Assembly: GCA_036172665.1 (NCBI GenBank)
Contig: CM069869.1
Span: 5,332,001-5,396,000 of the forward strand
Direction: 5' to 3'
DNA: 64,000 nucleotides
Source: Prosopocoilus inquinatus
Lineage: Eukaryota; Arthropoda; Insecta; Coleoptera; Lucanidae
Positions within the stretch are counted from its first letter, which is position 1; each line of letters starts with the position of its first letter. The notes under the pieces are model-generated. The model made no database searches. It was not told where the DNA came from and saw only the letters and a program-made list of their open reading frames with translations. The position numbers and the translations under genes are program-made. This document shows, piece by piece, positions 1-11,730 of the stretch.

Positions 1-70
1 ATTTTATTTCATTATGAAACTACTTTTGTTTTCGTTGATATTTAATTACTAAAAAAATCAACTGTTCATA

Positions 71-1368
71 CGTGGGCTGCTGGAAAAGTTTCTGGAAACG
101 ATATGAAAAAACGCATATGAAATTTGGTAAAAGGTATCATTGTTTTTCGAAGTATTCGCCTTTGACGTCAATACACTTTTACATACGCTCGAACTAATTT
201 CTAAAGCACGTTTTCCACTCTAAAGATGGTTCCTCAGAAACCAGTGTCCGAAATGTTTCAACCGCTGCTTCAGCCGACCAACGAAAATCGCTCACCACGC
301 ATTTTATTTTTGATATTTGGGAACAAAACGAAATCATTAGGTGATAAATCAGGTCAATATGGACAATGAGTCATTAGTTCAACATTTTTCTTGGACAAAA
401 AATCAACTGTTTGACGGACTGAGTGAGAGCTGGCGTTGTCATGATGGAGAATAATTCGTCGATTTCGATTGTTTCTTCTTATTTGACCGATGACTTCCGA
501 CAAACAAATTGTAGTATGCCAATGACCATTCACTGTTTTTCGATCCTCTAAAGCCACGGTTGCTACATGTCCAGCTAAACCAAAGAAACAAGCAATCATT
601 TGCTTCGCAACACTGCGTGAACGGACAATTTTTGTTGGTTTTGGTTCATTTTGAAATACCCAAACGGTAGATTGTTCTTTACTTTCTGGCTCGTACGAAT
701 AGATCCTCGTTTCGTCACCAGTAACGATGTTATAAACTAAATTTGAACGACCTCCATTGAATTTCTTGAGCATTTCCTCGCACCATTTGACACGACCCTG
801 CTTTTGCGTTTCTGTTAAATTGTGTGGGATCCAACGACTGCAAAGCTTTCGTACGTTCAAATGATCATGCAAAATCATTGGTGTATTGCTTTCATGTCAA
901 TGCGTAAGGATGCTTGAATCTCGCGGTATGTCACATGTCGATCTCGCTCAAGCATTTCACGCACAGCATCTACATTAGTGGCAACAACAGATGTTGATGG
1001 ACGACCTTCATGAAATTCGTCACTGAGAGAGGTACGTCCACGCTGGAATTCGGCAAACCAATTATCAACACTGCTCTTTGATGGTGCTTCATCTCCAAAA
1101 GCCAAATGAAGCCGATCGAGGCATTGTTTCGGCGTTAGACCACATTTAAAGTCGTAAAAAACCACGGCACGAAAATTTTCAAGCGAGATTTCCATGTTTA
1201 CGCAAAATTACTTTTTCTCAAATGCTGTACAAACAAAACTAGTTTACTTGGATAGGAACTGTCAATAGAATTATAGGCGAAAAACGTCAAATTTTTCAAA
1301 TATGACAGGTGATAAACGCTAACAATTCTAGAGTTACTAGATTCCAGAAAATTTTCCAGTAGCCCACG
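71..1368 (-). mobile_element. mariner element, full length, inactive
   Basis: A 1298-bp element bounded by inverted repeats of about 28 bp with few mismatches: the left end reads cgtgggctgctggaaaag and the right end is its near complement. Both ends abut a TA dinucleotide (69-70 and 1369-1370), the standard target duplication of the Tc1/mariner superfamily. Size, ends and the enclosed minus-strand transposase agree with a complete mariner of about 1.3 kb. The transposase is broken in several places, so the copy could move only with a transposase supplied from elsewhere. Confidence 0.95.
137..1195 (-). pseudogene. mariner transposase, broken
   Basis: Transposase for cut-and-paste transposition, read on the minus strand from the ATG ending at 1195. 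The first part (1195-875) holds the DNA-binding helix-turn-helix region (AFGDEAPSKSSVDNWFAEF, then the GRPS linker). It ends at a TGA, and the reading frame shifts near 876-878 into a second part (878-354) with the first catalytic Asp in TGDETRIYSYEPE and the second in LHHDNASSH. A TGA at about 354-356 replaces the Ser codon of the usual YSPDL motif. The frame then continues with SPND, carrying the third Asp at the mariner D34D spacing. At least three more in-frame stops follow before the natural end near 137. Seen: one frameshift and several nonsense codons. Inference: an old dead copy; subfamily not assigned. Confidence 0.93.
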
Positions 1369-1689
1369 TAAGATATCCTTAAAGGACGAGACAACGATCA
1401 GAAGTGTCAGAAGTGCACTAAATATTTTTAAAATTCTATTAAAATAATTTCCTCTTTTGACTCATATCAGATGGGGCTCTAAATCAGGGGCCTCCAAATT
1501 TTTTCGCCTTTTTGACTCATTATACTAACAAATTATTATTTTTGTTATCCATTTGGCTTACTTTTTTCTACAACGATAACTGATGATCAAAAGAGGCGAA
1601 TTAATTTTCATTTTTTTGTGACTGACAATTCTAAAATATGGAAGAATTAAGTTTGGCATTTAACGGTTTTTTAATTCTATTTTTATTAA
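1369..1689. other. AT-rich spacer, nothing recognised
   Basis: AT-rich DNA between the mariner right end and the degenerate repeat field. I see no gene, no inverted repeats and no coding similarity. Confidence 0.5.
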
Positions 1690-2690
1690 ATTTTTGCTTG
1701 GGTTCATTAGAACTAAGTTGGTTAAGCTTCATTTCGATTGATTTTTAATTTTTAACATTTTTTATACTCCTAATTACAATTATTGTTGCAATTTTTAACT
1801 TCCATTTGTGTTAAATGAACTTAGGTTGAAATCAGTTGGATTGGATTGACCTTGACTTTAGCTGAACTTCATTTCAATCGATTTTTATTTTTTTTTTAAC
1901 GTACACTTTTATTTTTTTTGGAATATTTAATCTTTTACTTGCGCTAGATGAAGTTAGGTTGATGTCAGCTGGTTTGGATTGACCTTGAGATTTATTGAAC
2001 TTCACTTTAATACATGTACAAATTTTAACATTCTTTTACTTTTAATTTTTTTTTAAAGTTGCTTGCCTGTTTGTGTAGAATGGAGTACAATATGATATAA
2101 TAATTGGATAAGAGTTCAGTTGACCTTGAGAATTGTTGAGGTTTTCATTTGTTTTAAATTTTTTACTTGGGTTGAATAGGATTGACATCGGAATTTTTTT
2201 TTATTTCGTTTTTTTTTGATTTCTTACTTGGGTTGAACAGAATCGAGTTTGCTTCACCTTCGAAATGGTCGAACTTCGCGAACTATCTTTTCTACATATT
2301 TTACCTTTAATTTTTTGCATTTTCAATTTTTTGCTTCAATTCAATACAGTTAGAGTTCAGTTGACCTGGAGATTTGTTGAGGTTCATTTTAATGTTTAAA
2401 ATTTTTTACATGGGTTGAATGGAGTTAATTCGAAAATTTTTTTCATTTCATTTTTCCATTTTTTTGGTTTTTTGCTTGCGTTGAATAGAATACGATTTAC
2501 ATGTTGAGGCGAGTTTGCTTGACCTTGACAACGGTCGAACCTCGCTTTAATTGTTTTTTTAAACTTTTTACACAATTTACTTTTTGCATTCTAAATGTTT
2601 TGCATCAATTCAGCAGTTAGGTAGTATTCAGTGAAGTTGGGTTGACTTTGCGATTTTTTTTAACTTCATTTTCGCATTTATTTACTTTTC
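1690..2690. repeat. degenerate higher-order tandem repeat, ~250-bp period
   Basis: About 1 kb built from diverged copies of a core that reads roughly ttgaccttgag followed by a gttgaacttcattt segment, separated by T-rich runs. Similar cores occur near 1840, 1975, 2110, 2250, 2355, 2520 and 2640. Longer blocks recur about 245-257 bp apart: the block at 2164 resembles 2409, 2225 resembles 2474, and 2330 resembles 2587. This suggests a roughly 250-bp unit made of two related half-units. Copies are poorly conserved and I found no open frame. Confidence 0.65.
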
Positions 2691-2821
2691 ATATTTTTAA
2701 TATTCCTCTATCTTAATTAATTTTTTATTTGTTTCAGCGCCCCTCTTGCATGAGCGCCCTCCTTGCTTACCACCTTCCGTCAACCCTGTCCTTTGGTTTT
2801 CCTTGAAACTAATGAGTTATA

Positions 2822-3418
2822 CTGGGTGTCTCATAACCTACGGAGGAGATTAAAGGGATAGCTAGGAGAGATCAAATTAAAGATTTTTTCTTAATAAATT
2901 TTTGGGAAAAAAGCAATAACTAAAAAGTTACAAGAGTTTAAAGTGAAATTCATTAACAAACAAAAGTTACTCCCTGTAGTAATATTTTAGGTTTTAGATT
3001 CAAATTTGAGGCATTTATGAGTTAATTGAACATTTCTTTACAATAAACAACTATTTTAAAAAATGTAGTAACGTTAAAGTAGCGGCTATTTCATTCTTTC
3101 TTTTAATGCCCAAGAATGGGTTTTCATCTCATGGTGCACAGCCTACTAATCAAAACTAGGAAACAGATTAACATAGACATTTTATGAATGGTGGTTTTGA
3201 TAAATTTAGAGTTTATTTAATAATAAAGTTGCATTTTGTGAAATAATTTTGATTAATTTAGAAGCTACAGGTGTAAATTAAAGAAGAAATTAAGAAAGTT
3301 AAACTTCTGTAAATTTTTTACTATTGGGTTTTGGTCAAAAGCGAATTAAGAAAAAAGCTATATTTTGATGTCCTACAGGTGCCCTTTCAATCTCCTCAGT
3401 AGGTTGTGAGACACCCAG
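2822..3418. mobile_element. 597-bp MITE with long imperfect TIRs and TA duplication
   Basis: The ends are inverted repeats beginning ctgggtgtctcataacct (left) and matching the complement of the right end at about 33 of 36 positions. The inverted similarity then continues imperfectly inward for at least 120 bp, including the shared segment with cttttttcttaat. TA flanks both ends (2820-2821 and 3419-3420). There is no transposase frame. The TA duplication suggests mobilisation by a Tc1/mariner-type transposase; that assignment is inference. Confidence 0.88.
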
Positions 3419-4290
3419 TATATATATAAAAAAAAATTTTTTTTCATGCTAAAATTAAAAGTGAAATGAGAACGGCGGCGACAAAGTATTTTGTTTAATT
3501 CGATTCATATAGTTCTCTTTTGGAAAAAAGAGATGACGATTAGACGAACTTTGATTTTTACTTTGATTCTATTCTTTGATTTAATTTTGAAAAACTAAAA
3601 TGCTTTCGCTAAGAATTCGTATTCATGCAGCTTTGAATCGAAGAATTTTGTATAACTAACACTTAGGGTGTAATCATCTGTATAAGCGAAAAAATAATAA
3701 TAAATTTAAAATTATTGCTAAACATATCGAGATTTAAATTACAACGGTATTATAACAATTAGGATTGAAATGAGGAAGGAAGGTGGTTGAAGAAAACATT
3801 AAAACTTATTTTTTTTTCTAAAGGGTCGATGATTAAAAAAATTGGGAATCCCTGCTCTAGGCTAATATTGCAGTTTCAATCTTGTCAATGAGTTTATGTA
3901 AAGGAATCATCTATCATGATACATTTTTCTGCATATAAAGACGAAATAGGCGAATTACAATTGACTTAGAAAAAGAAATGAAATAAAAAATCTATTAAGC
4001 GAGATTTTTTGTTTATAAGTTTAGAGGAAAAAAACTTTTGAGCAACACTCTTTTCTAATTGGCGCTTACTCACTGCATGCAACAATAGACAACACCTTTC
4101 TCCTTTATTAAAAGAAATATATTTTATTTTGTGATTCGATTGTAATTCACTTATAACGTGGTTCTATGTAAGTGTAAGAAACCGGAATTGTGCAGGAAAA
4201 TTCCAGTATGTTAAAAAAATTCAAAGTAAAAGCAAATATAAAACGAAACTCTTAAATCAAGAATGATCATCACATCACTTAGAGAGCTCA
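3419..4290. other. non-coding AT-rich DNA
   Basis: AT-rich sequence with short homopolymer runs. No supported gene, inverted repeat pair or transposon end was recognised. Confidence 0.5.
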
Positions 4291-4408
4291 CGCTGTTGTC
4301 AATCTCTCAGAAGAATTATTTACGTAGTGCGTATGGTCAGTGCAAGGGATACGTCCGCTGTTGTCAATCTTTTAGAAGAATTATTGGCGTAGTATGTATG
4401 GTCAGTGC
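4291..4408. repeat. two-copy tandem duplication, 65-bp period
   Basis: The segment beginning cgctgttgtcaatct occurs at 4291 and again at 4356, followed in both cases by agaagaattatt and then gtatggtcagtgc. The copies differ at several positions, so the duplication is not recent. Confidence 0.8.
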
Positions 4409-5960
4409 CAGATGTACTGTTACGTTCGGTTTATCGACACTCCGGTCCGGACATGCTGTGTTTGCCTTTTTTTCTTGAGGTCCATTTTTACACTTTTTTC
4501 CCCTTGACATGGTTACGATTGGTGTCTCTTACAGGACCGTCATTTTTTGGGTTATTGTTCTCACGCTTTTACTACTGTGGAAACGACGGATTCTCGTTTT
4601 CCTTTTTAATTTCTTTCTCGACCGCTTTTCCTTTCGACTCTCAGTTTGTCCCCCGTTCCGTTTCGAATTTTAGGGGTTGGCTTCGCCGAAGTTTTGGGAA
4701 TTTGAGATTACATTTCGATGTGAAATCCGGCGACCCGTGTAGGATTTGGCCTCCTCAGATTTTGTTGGATGAAAAGGTTTTCTGCGGCGCTGATGCGGAT
4801 AGATTTTTAAAGCCGACCTCGTGCAAATTTTCATCGCCGCCATCTTCCCGTCGTCACGCTTTCCTCGTTTTGTTTTAAGAAGCTTTTACGGTACATCGAG
4901 GGACGTGGCAAGTTTCCACCCCAAAAGGCAGTACGGTTTACGATCGGCATTGTTGGCACTCAGCTCGAAGACCCTCGGAAATTTCGTCTTCCTAAGGCGT
5001 AAAAACATCTCCAGCAGAGGGACCAACATTTTCTTCGTGTATAATTTGCTGCCGCTGACGTGTTTGACCACCTTCCTCGTTTGGACTTACGATAAGTTAC
5101 CTCTCTTTTTTTTCTCCTTAAAATTTTCCTTTTTTTTGCGTAATTCGTTTCGTTGCACGTTTCTGCCCTTTTGGCTGACGTCTGTGGCTCCGCCATGTTC
5201 ATTTCTTTATCGGTTCAATTTTATTTTATATACTGGGTGTTCAGCCCCTCAGGCTAACCCACTCCCTTTCCGGGACTTAAATTTTTTTATGTTTGATAAT
5301 TTTCACAATTTAAAATATTTATTTATTTATTTGTTTTCTTTCTCCTGTACGCATTTTGGATATTACTTTTGATGTTATTACGTACATGTAAGGCGTACGC
5401 GTGGATCCATCGCGAAAGCATAACCTCGTATCTTCAGTACCACTGTATCGGCCTATTGATCGGCAAATTTTTCAAGCTTTTGTTTGTGCGTCGTGTACTT
5501 TTATTGAAGCGGTGTTTTGCCCGCTCGACGCTTTGTTTAATTTTCTTGTTTTTGTGGGCGGTGATTATATTTCAATTATATTTCAATTATATACTATTTT
5601 TTTTTATACCAGAACGGGTTTGGTCTTTCTTTTTGGCGTTGTCTTGGGAAGGTGAACTCCCTTTTAATAATTTTGGTTAAGAACCTGGGACTTTTAGAGT
5701 TGAATCTTACCATGCTGCCCGAATATTTTTCTAGTGGGGTATTTGGAAGATCTCTCCCTCGCAAAGCGACACTAGATGGCGCCCCGCCTTTTTTTTTGGA
5801 TATATATCGCTACGGCTATCACGCCGCGTGACCTTGGTACCTACGACCGTCTCCCTGAGCTGGGCACTACTTTGCGAGAGATTTCCCCTCGACCGTGCAG
5901 AGATAGGTTCGACCGTCCCGATCGCGATCAGACATCATGCGAGAGATAGTCACGTGTTGC
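4409..5960. other. unidentified pyrimidine-rich, higher-GC stretch
   Basis: Composition differs sharply from the surroundings: the plus strand is T/C-rich with many CG dinucleotides. Open frames on the plus strand (4405-4878, 4821-5372) are long but consist mostly of F, L, S and R with no recognisable motif. This is what T/C-rich DNA produces by chance. The minus strand would give Lys/Arg-rich short frames (for example 4960-5202). It could be an untranslated leader or gag region of an unknown retroelement, or an unknown gene. I do not recognise it. Confidence 0.35.
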
Positions 5961-8567
5961 GAAGTACGTAGCAGTACTGTGTTATTTTAAACTCTATTTC
6001 ACAACGAGTCGTCTCTTTGGCTTTTTACAACTTGTTTATCTTCTTCTCAGCAAGAATAATAGTTTTAAAGACAGGTGAGAAAACATTCTCATTTAATTTG
6101 TAGATCGAAGCAGTCAAATCTATTGCATATTACGTCGGAACCTTCTGTTACGTGATCATTTCGGATATTGCTTTGCATTACACGTCGGACAAGATAAAAT
6201 ACGAGCTCATGACCTATATCATGGAAGTATGCATTTACGTAGAGCGTATGCAACACATACATACATATATAGGAAAGTGTACCTATGTGTATTCACGGGT
6301 GGTCATAAATAAATTTCTGCATACGCAAATCAAATTTATTCCGGGCGCGCTCAGAAAATATGGGAAATATATCAAAAGCGGATGATTTTATTATAAATAG
6401 CTAGGCGATGTGCAAGCTCAGTTTGATTTATTATCCGTAGAAACTTTTCAAACGATGATGTATTTCAGAATAAGTAGTTTTCGAAGAGTAAGTTCCATTA
6501 GGGATACATCAAGGTGCTTCACAGTTAAAACCGAATCAAGGGATGCTGATTTTCCTCATATGAAAATAACAGATGTATCGATTTTATTATTAATATTTCG
6601 AAATGCACATTTCTGAGAAGCAGCTTTCATTAAATGAAATTCCTCTTCTCAAAGAGTGAGAGAGAGCGAATCGTCCCTAATAATAAAACTTTCTGTATAC
6701 GAAAGCATAAATCATATCACCTGTCACGAACAAAACTTTCCGGAAGACCTTTGAAGTGTTTTATAAGAAATTAAGTTTTAATGTCCATCGTAATATAAGA
6801 ATGATGGAGGATGAGGAGAAGGCAAGGAAGGCTGCCAAGTTATCTATGAGTGTATAAATTTGCCGCTGTTGGTTTAATAATACCCCCCCCCCCCAGCAAA
6901 AAAAAAAGAAAACCACCGTGCAACTAATTAAACGTCGCGTCGGCTATAGTATCAAAAGCGTATTCAAACTCCGGCGAAAAAGGCACACGGAACAACGTAA
7001 AGAAACAAAAAGAAAACGTTCAGCGCAGACAAAAGACCAAGAAACAATTACGGGGATGCAAGGGGGCTATTACCGAAGCTCTGCCTGTCGACACCCCCGG
7101 TGCACGACGTAGTGTTAAGTGGTCAGGAGTAAAGCTATCACTTTGATTGAAACCGCAGTCAACGTAGTAGCTTCGCGCAGTATCTCTATCTTTTAAAGAA
7201 GATAACCTGAAATACAATACGAAGTGAATGGAAACGTAATGTAAAACGAATAACATTTTACCTCCAGTAACTCTACCTATATTATACGTTACTAACCTAC
7301 CTTAAATGAAGAGAAATATGAGGAATACTGCTGAAATAATGTTCTAAAAAAAGAATTATATACCGACGTACGGTGTAAAGAACGAACACTTTGCCTTTTT
7401 CTGAATAACTGTAAGGATTCGATTTTTTCAGTACTCATAAATAAAATAAATTAATTCGCAATATGACGCGAAAACAGAACACGTGCAAGGTCAGTCCCGA
7501 AGAATAGCATCTTGTTCTAGGAACTTGACCACGCCTCGGCGCCATGTAAAACAAAGCAAGTATTGCCTGCAAATTCGGACTAGCAAGCTTACGACTGCAA
7601 AACAGCATTGTGCAATCGGTGAAAATTTCTAATTGTAAACTGCGCTCTGCCATTTGACAATAGAGAAAAGAGCTGATTAAAAGGCTGAGACACGCGAAAA
7701 CGTTCCATTATTCCTGAATTGTCTGATCATTAACGGCGTTTCTTTTCCTCTCATTTATTTTTTTTAATTTTTATCTGAAAAACGCATCGAATTCATGAAA
7801 AAATGAATGAATCATCTTGTGATCGACAAAAAGATGAGAGCAGGGTAAAATATAACTACCACAGAAAGTGGAAGACAAAAAAGCAGAAAGTTTATGTAGA
7901 AAAAAAGAAAATGACATTGATTTCTAATTGAGAAAAAAAAACATTACTTTCTGGTTTTAAAAAATGAACTAAATAGCAGACATTACGAAACTTTTGTACA
8001 GTAGAACCAAATAAAAAAAAAGGGAGACATTCTCGAAATGAAAAAGTATTTAAACGAAGAAAACTACAAATGTCAATAACAATAACAATGACAACAGGCG
8101 GAAAACTAATGGAGGAAAATAAGAAAAACAAAAGATCAATAATTAATAAAGCAATGACAAAATGATTAAACGAAAAAATAGAATAAACAGAAAGAATATG
8201 CAAATGATGAAAAAAGTGGGAAAACAACACGGCAATCGCATAAAGCGGATGTAAAAATGAAGAAGCAACTGATTTAGAAAACAAAAAAAATTACTTGAAC
8301 ATACTGTCCAATAAACATAATGTTAATTTCTGTATAAAATTTCTTGCAAAGTGAGAGAGACAGTGAATGTTCGTTTGTTAAATCGTTGTTCCTCGCACAG
8401 TTATTAACAAATTTTATTCAAAAATTATTATCGTGTCACTCGGAACCTAAAACAAAAATAAATTTGAAACAAATTGTAAAAGCTTAAAACAAAAATGAAT
8501 CAAACGACAAATTAAAAAAATCCATTTCTGCAAGAAAGAGAAAGGTAATCATTTGTCGCCAGTAGAA
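5961..8567. other. no supported gene; AT-rich DNA
   Basis: Contains a poly-C run near 6884-6894 and A-rich stretches at 7870-8300. The open frames here are short or of low complexity. I see no transposon ends and no recognisable coding similarity. Confidence 0.5.
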
Positions 8568-8798
8568 CGACCCTTGCTCATATTAGATTTCTTTGTGCCA
8601 ACAGAGAAAACCCGCTTTTTAGTTTCGCTTTCCGAATCTGCAGTCTTACGACGTCTCTTTCCTGTTTACCGTCCACTATTTTCGACGTTAGAGTGACCCG
8701 TGCTCATATTTGATTTCTTTGTTCCAACAGAGGAACCCGCTTTTTAGTTTCGCTTTCCGAATCTGCAGTCTTTCGACGTCTCTTTCCTGTTTACCGTT
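8568..8798 (-). repeat. tandem duplication, ~124-bp period, possible K/R-rich coding tail
   Basis: Two side-by-side copies (about 8568-8690 and 8692-8798) share nearly all of a segment that includes tttagtttcgctttccgaat and gacgtctctttcctgttta. On the minus strand the distal copy reads as a short Lys/Arg/Ser-rich peptide (TGKRRRKTADSESETKKR...), ending MSKGRSTGDK then a stop. The second copy gives the same peptide up to a one-base indel. The composition resembles a basic nuclear-protein tail, but the frame is not open far upstream and I cannot name it. It may be a duplicated exon end or chance. Confidence 0.55.
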
Positions 8799-9889
8799 TT
8801 CAACGGAGATTACGTCTTCGACGTCGTTTGAAAAGAGACACCCTACAGCATCGTGTCCTTCTGCGGAAGGTCATCGATACACGCGACGCATCAACAGTTC
8901 AGCGAGCCACCACGAGGTGTCGTCGACGTCTGACGTTTTAATGAAACAGGTGTTGGACAACAGGTTACCGTACAACCAGCTATCGGACAACAATCGTAAC
9001 GTATCGTTTTTACTCAATGCACACCGCCTATCACTGGAAATTTCAGCACTTGCGTGTGCAACGGAATTACCTATCGCTTTAAGTAATCTTAACTTATATT
9101 CTCTGCGTAAATATCAGAACACCGTTTCACAATTTGTGAAGAATTGTATTGTCATAGTTGATAACAGTTAATAATTTAAGTCGCAAATTCTAACACCTCG
9201 TACGTACGACTGGCTCGTTTAAGTCAAACTTATGAGTTGTTGTAAATTCTATTTATAAATGTTATTTTAGTGGGCACCGTTGTCTTGTTGCGACGAACAA
9301 TTACGTTGAATGCACGAGGTCTTTTGACCACGCCGTGCTCTATCTGATTTTAGCTCGGGACAGCTGAAAGTCTTTTTCAGCGCTAGCTTGCCACTGTTTT
9401 CGTCAAATACTCAGGAGATGACGTAATTTCTTTCAGGTGCTAGCATATTTTCCTTTTCTTTTGTTCTTTTTCTCTCGGGGATATTCTCTAAGTGCACTGA
9501 AGGCGTTATCAACCATTAGTTTTCCAAAGGACAGCCATCAGCTGAAAATGATTACAGTAGATGAAACTAGTACGCCAAATTGCGTAAAGCGCACCTCTTC
9601 CTCAGCAAGGAAGGATTTTGTTATCGACCAGAGGAGGTAAGACAAGAAACGCGCAGTTAAAATAAAAGGTGAAGATCTAATATCAGAAATTAAGGAAGCT
9701 TCGTTTAGATATTGGAAGGAGTATTGGGTTATTTCAAGTTTATCAGAGGGCAAACGTTATTTCTCATCAACCCAAATAATGAAAGAAAAGCTTGTTCGAC
9801 AAATTTCCTTTTCCTTTCAAGGTCAATCCGTTGATCACAGCATTTCCTGAAGATTTAATCAAGTTGTATTTCTTTCCTCTTTATCCTTA
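8799..9889. other. no supported gene
   Basis: A plus-strand frame at 8710-9171 runs through part of this region but shows no motif. No inverted or direct repeats bounding an element were recognised. Confidence 0.45.
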
Positions 9890-11730
9890 ATCCTAAATCC
9901 TTGCTGGGCAGCAATGTATTGTACTGAGGGGTCGAAAGGGTCTTAAGTAGCCCCACAGAACTGTGACCAAATTGCCTCATTCTTCAAAGTCTGTGAGTAA
10001 TTAATTAGAACTAGAAAGCCTACCTTTTCAATGAATGCAGAATGTTCCTAAGAGTCCTAAATAGCTTTTACTCCGTCAGGTGTCAGTCTCACACTCCAAG
10101 TAACTATATTGAAGCCTAGCTGTATCAATTTCTGATTCATATCTATCACCTGCGACTTTCAGTTTTTGTTATCCATTTTGTTAAGGTGGTATCTCAAAGG
10201 GTACTGACCAATAAAAGGTCCTGTGAGAGTCTTTAGTTCATTCTCTGTTAAAAGTAGAAGCTTTTGAGCAGTCTTAGGTCAGTAAGTGATAAAAATCTTC
10301 GCCTTTCTGCTTTTGACCTGGAACATTATTCCAGTTGGGATATTTTCTTCCTTTCACTCTCTTTTCTTTACTGTCTCTTGCTCAGACCACAGTAAGTTGT
10401 GAGACCAACCGGAGAAGCCTCAGAATCAATACGAGCAAATTTATCAGCTACTTTGTTCCCCTCCCTCTACGTTTCCGCGAATGAGTATCGATTTTAGGGT
10501 ACTTTTGATGCCCTTAGCTGGTTCCTTGAGAGTTTGCTTGTATTCCCATAAGAAAAAGGACTCAGTAGTATGCCTTGCACGCAGTATGCCTTGAGTGCCT
10601 TTATAGTTGCCTAACTAACAGATATCTTTTTGTCCTATCTATTCCTTCTCAGTCACTCCTGCGCACATAAATTTATTGCAACTGTTTCAACTTGCATGAC
10701 TGTTGGGATAGTTCAAAGGCTACTGAAGCCTTATATTTAGGCCATAAATGTCTATGCCTGTCACTTTCACTGTCACCTTGATCTATCCATGTACCAGATG
10801 GAAATATTATTGTCTTACCGTGCTATTTGGCTTTTAACCATGTAGCGGCTACTGATGTCGACTTCAAAATGAATGTCAAAATCAAGCACATTCGGCGTCA
10901 TGTCTGAAGGTTTTTCCAACATGTCTGGTTACCAAAAATACACTATTCTAAGATGACCTGGTGTGAGTCTCCTAGTCCGAGTTAGTCTCAAGGAAGTTTG
11001 CTTGTCCTCCCTCTGCACCTGTGAATGAGGTGGAGGGATGTCTAGCCAGACTTCCAGAGTTGCTCTTGGGGTAGTAGTCATAAGACCTGCTTTTCCCGCA
11101 GTTTATTTTGCGTAAGTAGTAGTTACGTCAACGATCTTTGTTCACCACACTAAAGAGGTGTAATAACTATGGGTCTTACTACTGACCACTGAATCATTCG
11201 CGGTTTCAGGACCCATATTTTACCGAAGAGCTTATGGCATGCCTAAAAAGATATAGTTTCCTTTAAAACTATCTTATCGACATTTGCTTTCAATTGAGCT
11301 TCGTATCCAAGTTCACTCCTAGAATTTCTCATCTTTAGAGAGCTTTATGGTGAATCTAATAATTAGCTTCAGCTTCCTGCGTTTTCTAAATGGTACTATG
11401 ATGTCATTCTAGGATTTTACACTCTTTATGTTTTCCTATGATCAGTATGACTGCGTCTTCCGTATAACCAAGAACATGATGACCTTTGTCTGTCATTTCT
11501 CTCAGTAAGTTATCGATGGCTATACTCCACAACAGCGATGATAAAACCCCACCTTTAGGCCTTTCGGATGTGTTTACAGCCGACACGAGAAGACTTTCAT
11601 TTACATATGTTTCTTTCCCTAAACCTAGGGGTACATCAAATAAACTCTGTGACTGGTGTTTGAAAGAAATTTTTAACTCGATCACCATAAATCCGAACGA
11701 AGAAGAAGTATACGAAGTTTGTCTGGACAT
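9890..11730 (-). pseudogene. ruined non-LTR retrotransposon: RT and RNase H remains
   Basis: Read on the minus strand, the order is that of an I/R1/LOA-type ORF2. An RT segment at 11730-11404 contains KGGVLSSLLWSIAIDNLLRE (normally PQGGVLSPLLW) and GYTEDAVILI in place of the catalytic YADD box. A linker near 11090-10990 is followed by WYMDRS near 10790, where RNase H of this group has a TDGS motif. INLCAQE near 10680 and GNKVADKFARIDSE near 10440 match the rest of the RNase H fold. A C-terminal region with QYPLRYHL lies near 10200. Stops and frameshifts are frequent throughout, and the catalytic Asp of the RT box is changed to Glu. The assignment to the RNase H-bearing I/R1/LOA group rests on recognised motifs; the exact clade is uncertain and both ends are undefined. 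Confidence 0.8.

Noticed and set aside
4405..5680. Three overlapping plus-strand open frames that could be a multi-exon membrane protein.
   Set aside because: The Phe/Leu/Ser richness is explained by T/C-rich DNA; no motif, no convincing splice sites and no domain could be recognised.
5771..5784. The tggcgccc text as a Lys-tRNA primer binding site of an LTR element.
   Set aside because: No LTR end precedes it, and gatggcgc-type strings occur elsewhere in the window (30716, 52145) in non-LTR contexts.
7892..8284. A 130-codon minus-strand frame rich in F, I, V and S.
   Set aside because: Low-complexity translation of A-rich DNA; no domain and no upstream context.
8710..9171. A 153-codon plus-strand frame.
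   Set aside because: It runs through a tandem duplication whose better reading is on the minus strand; no motif recognised.
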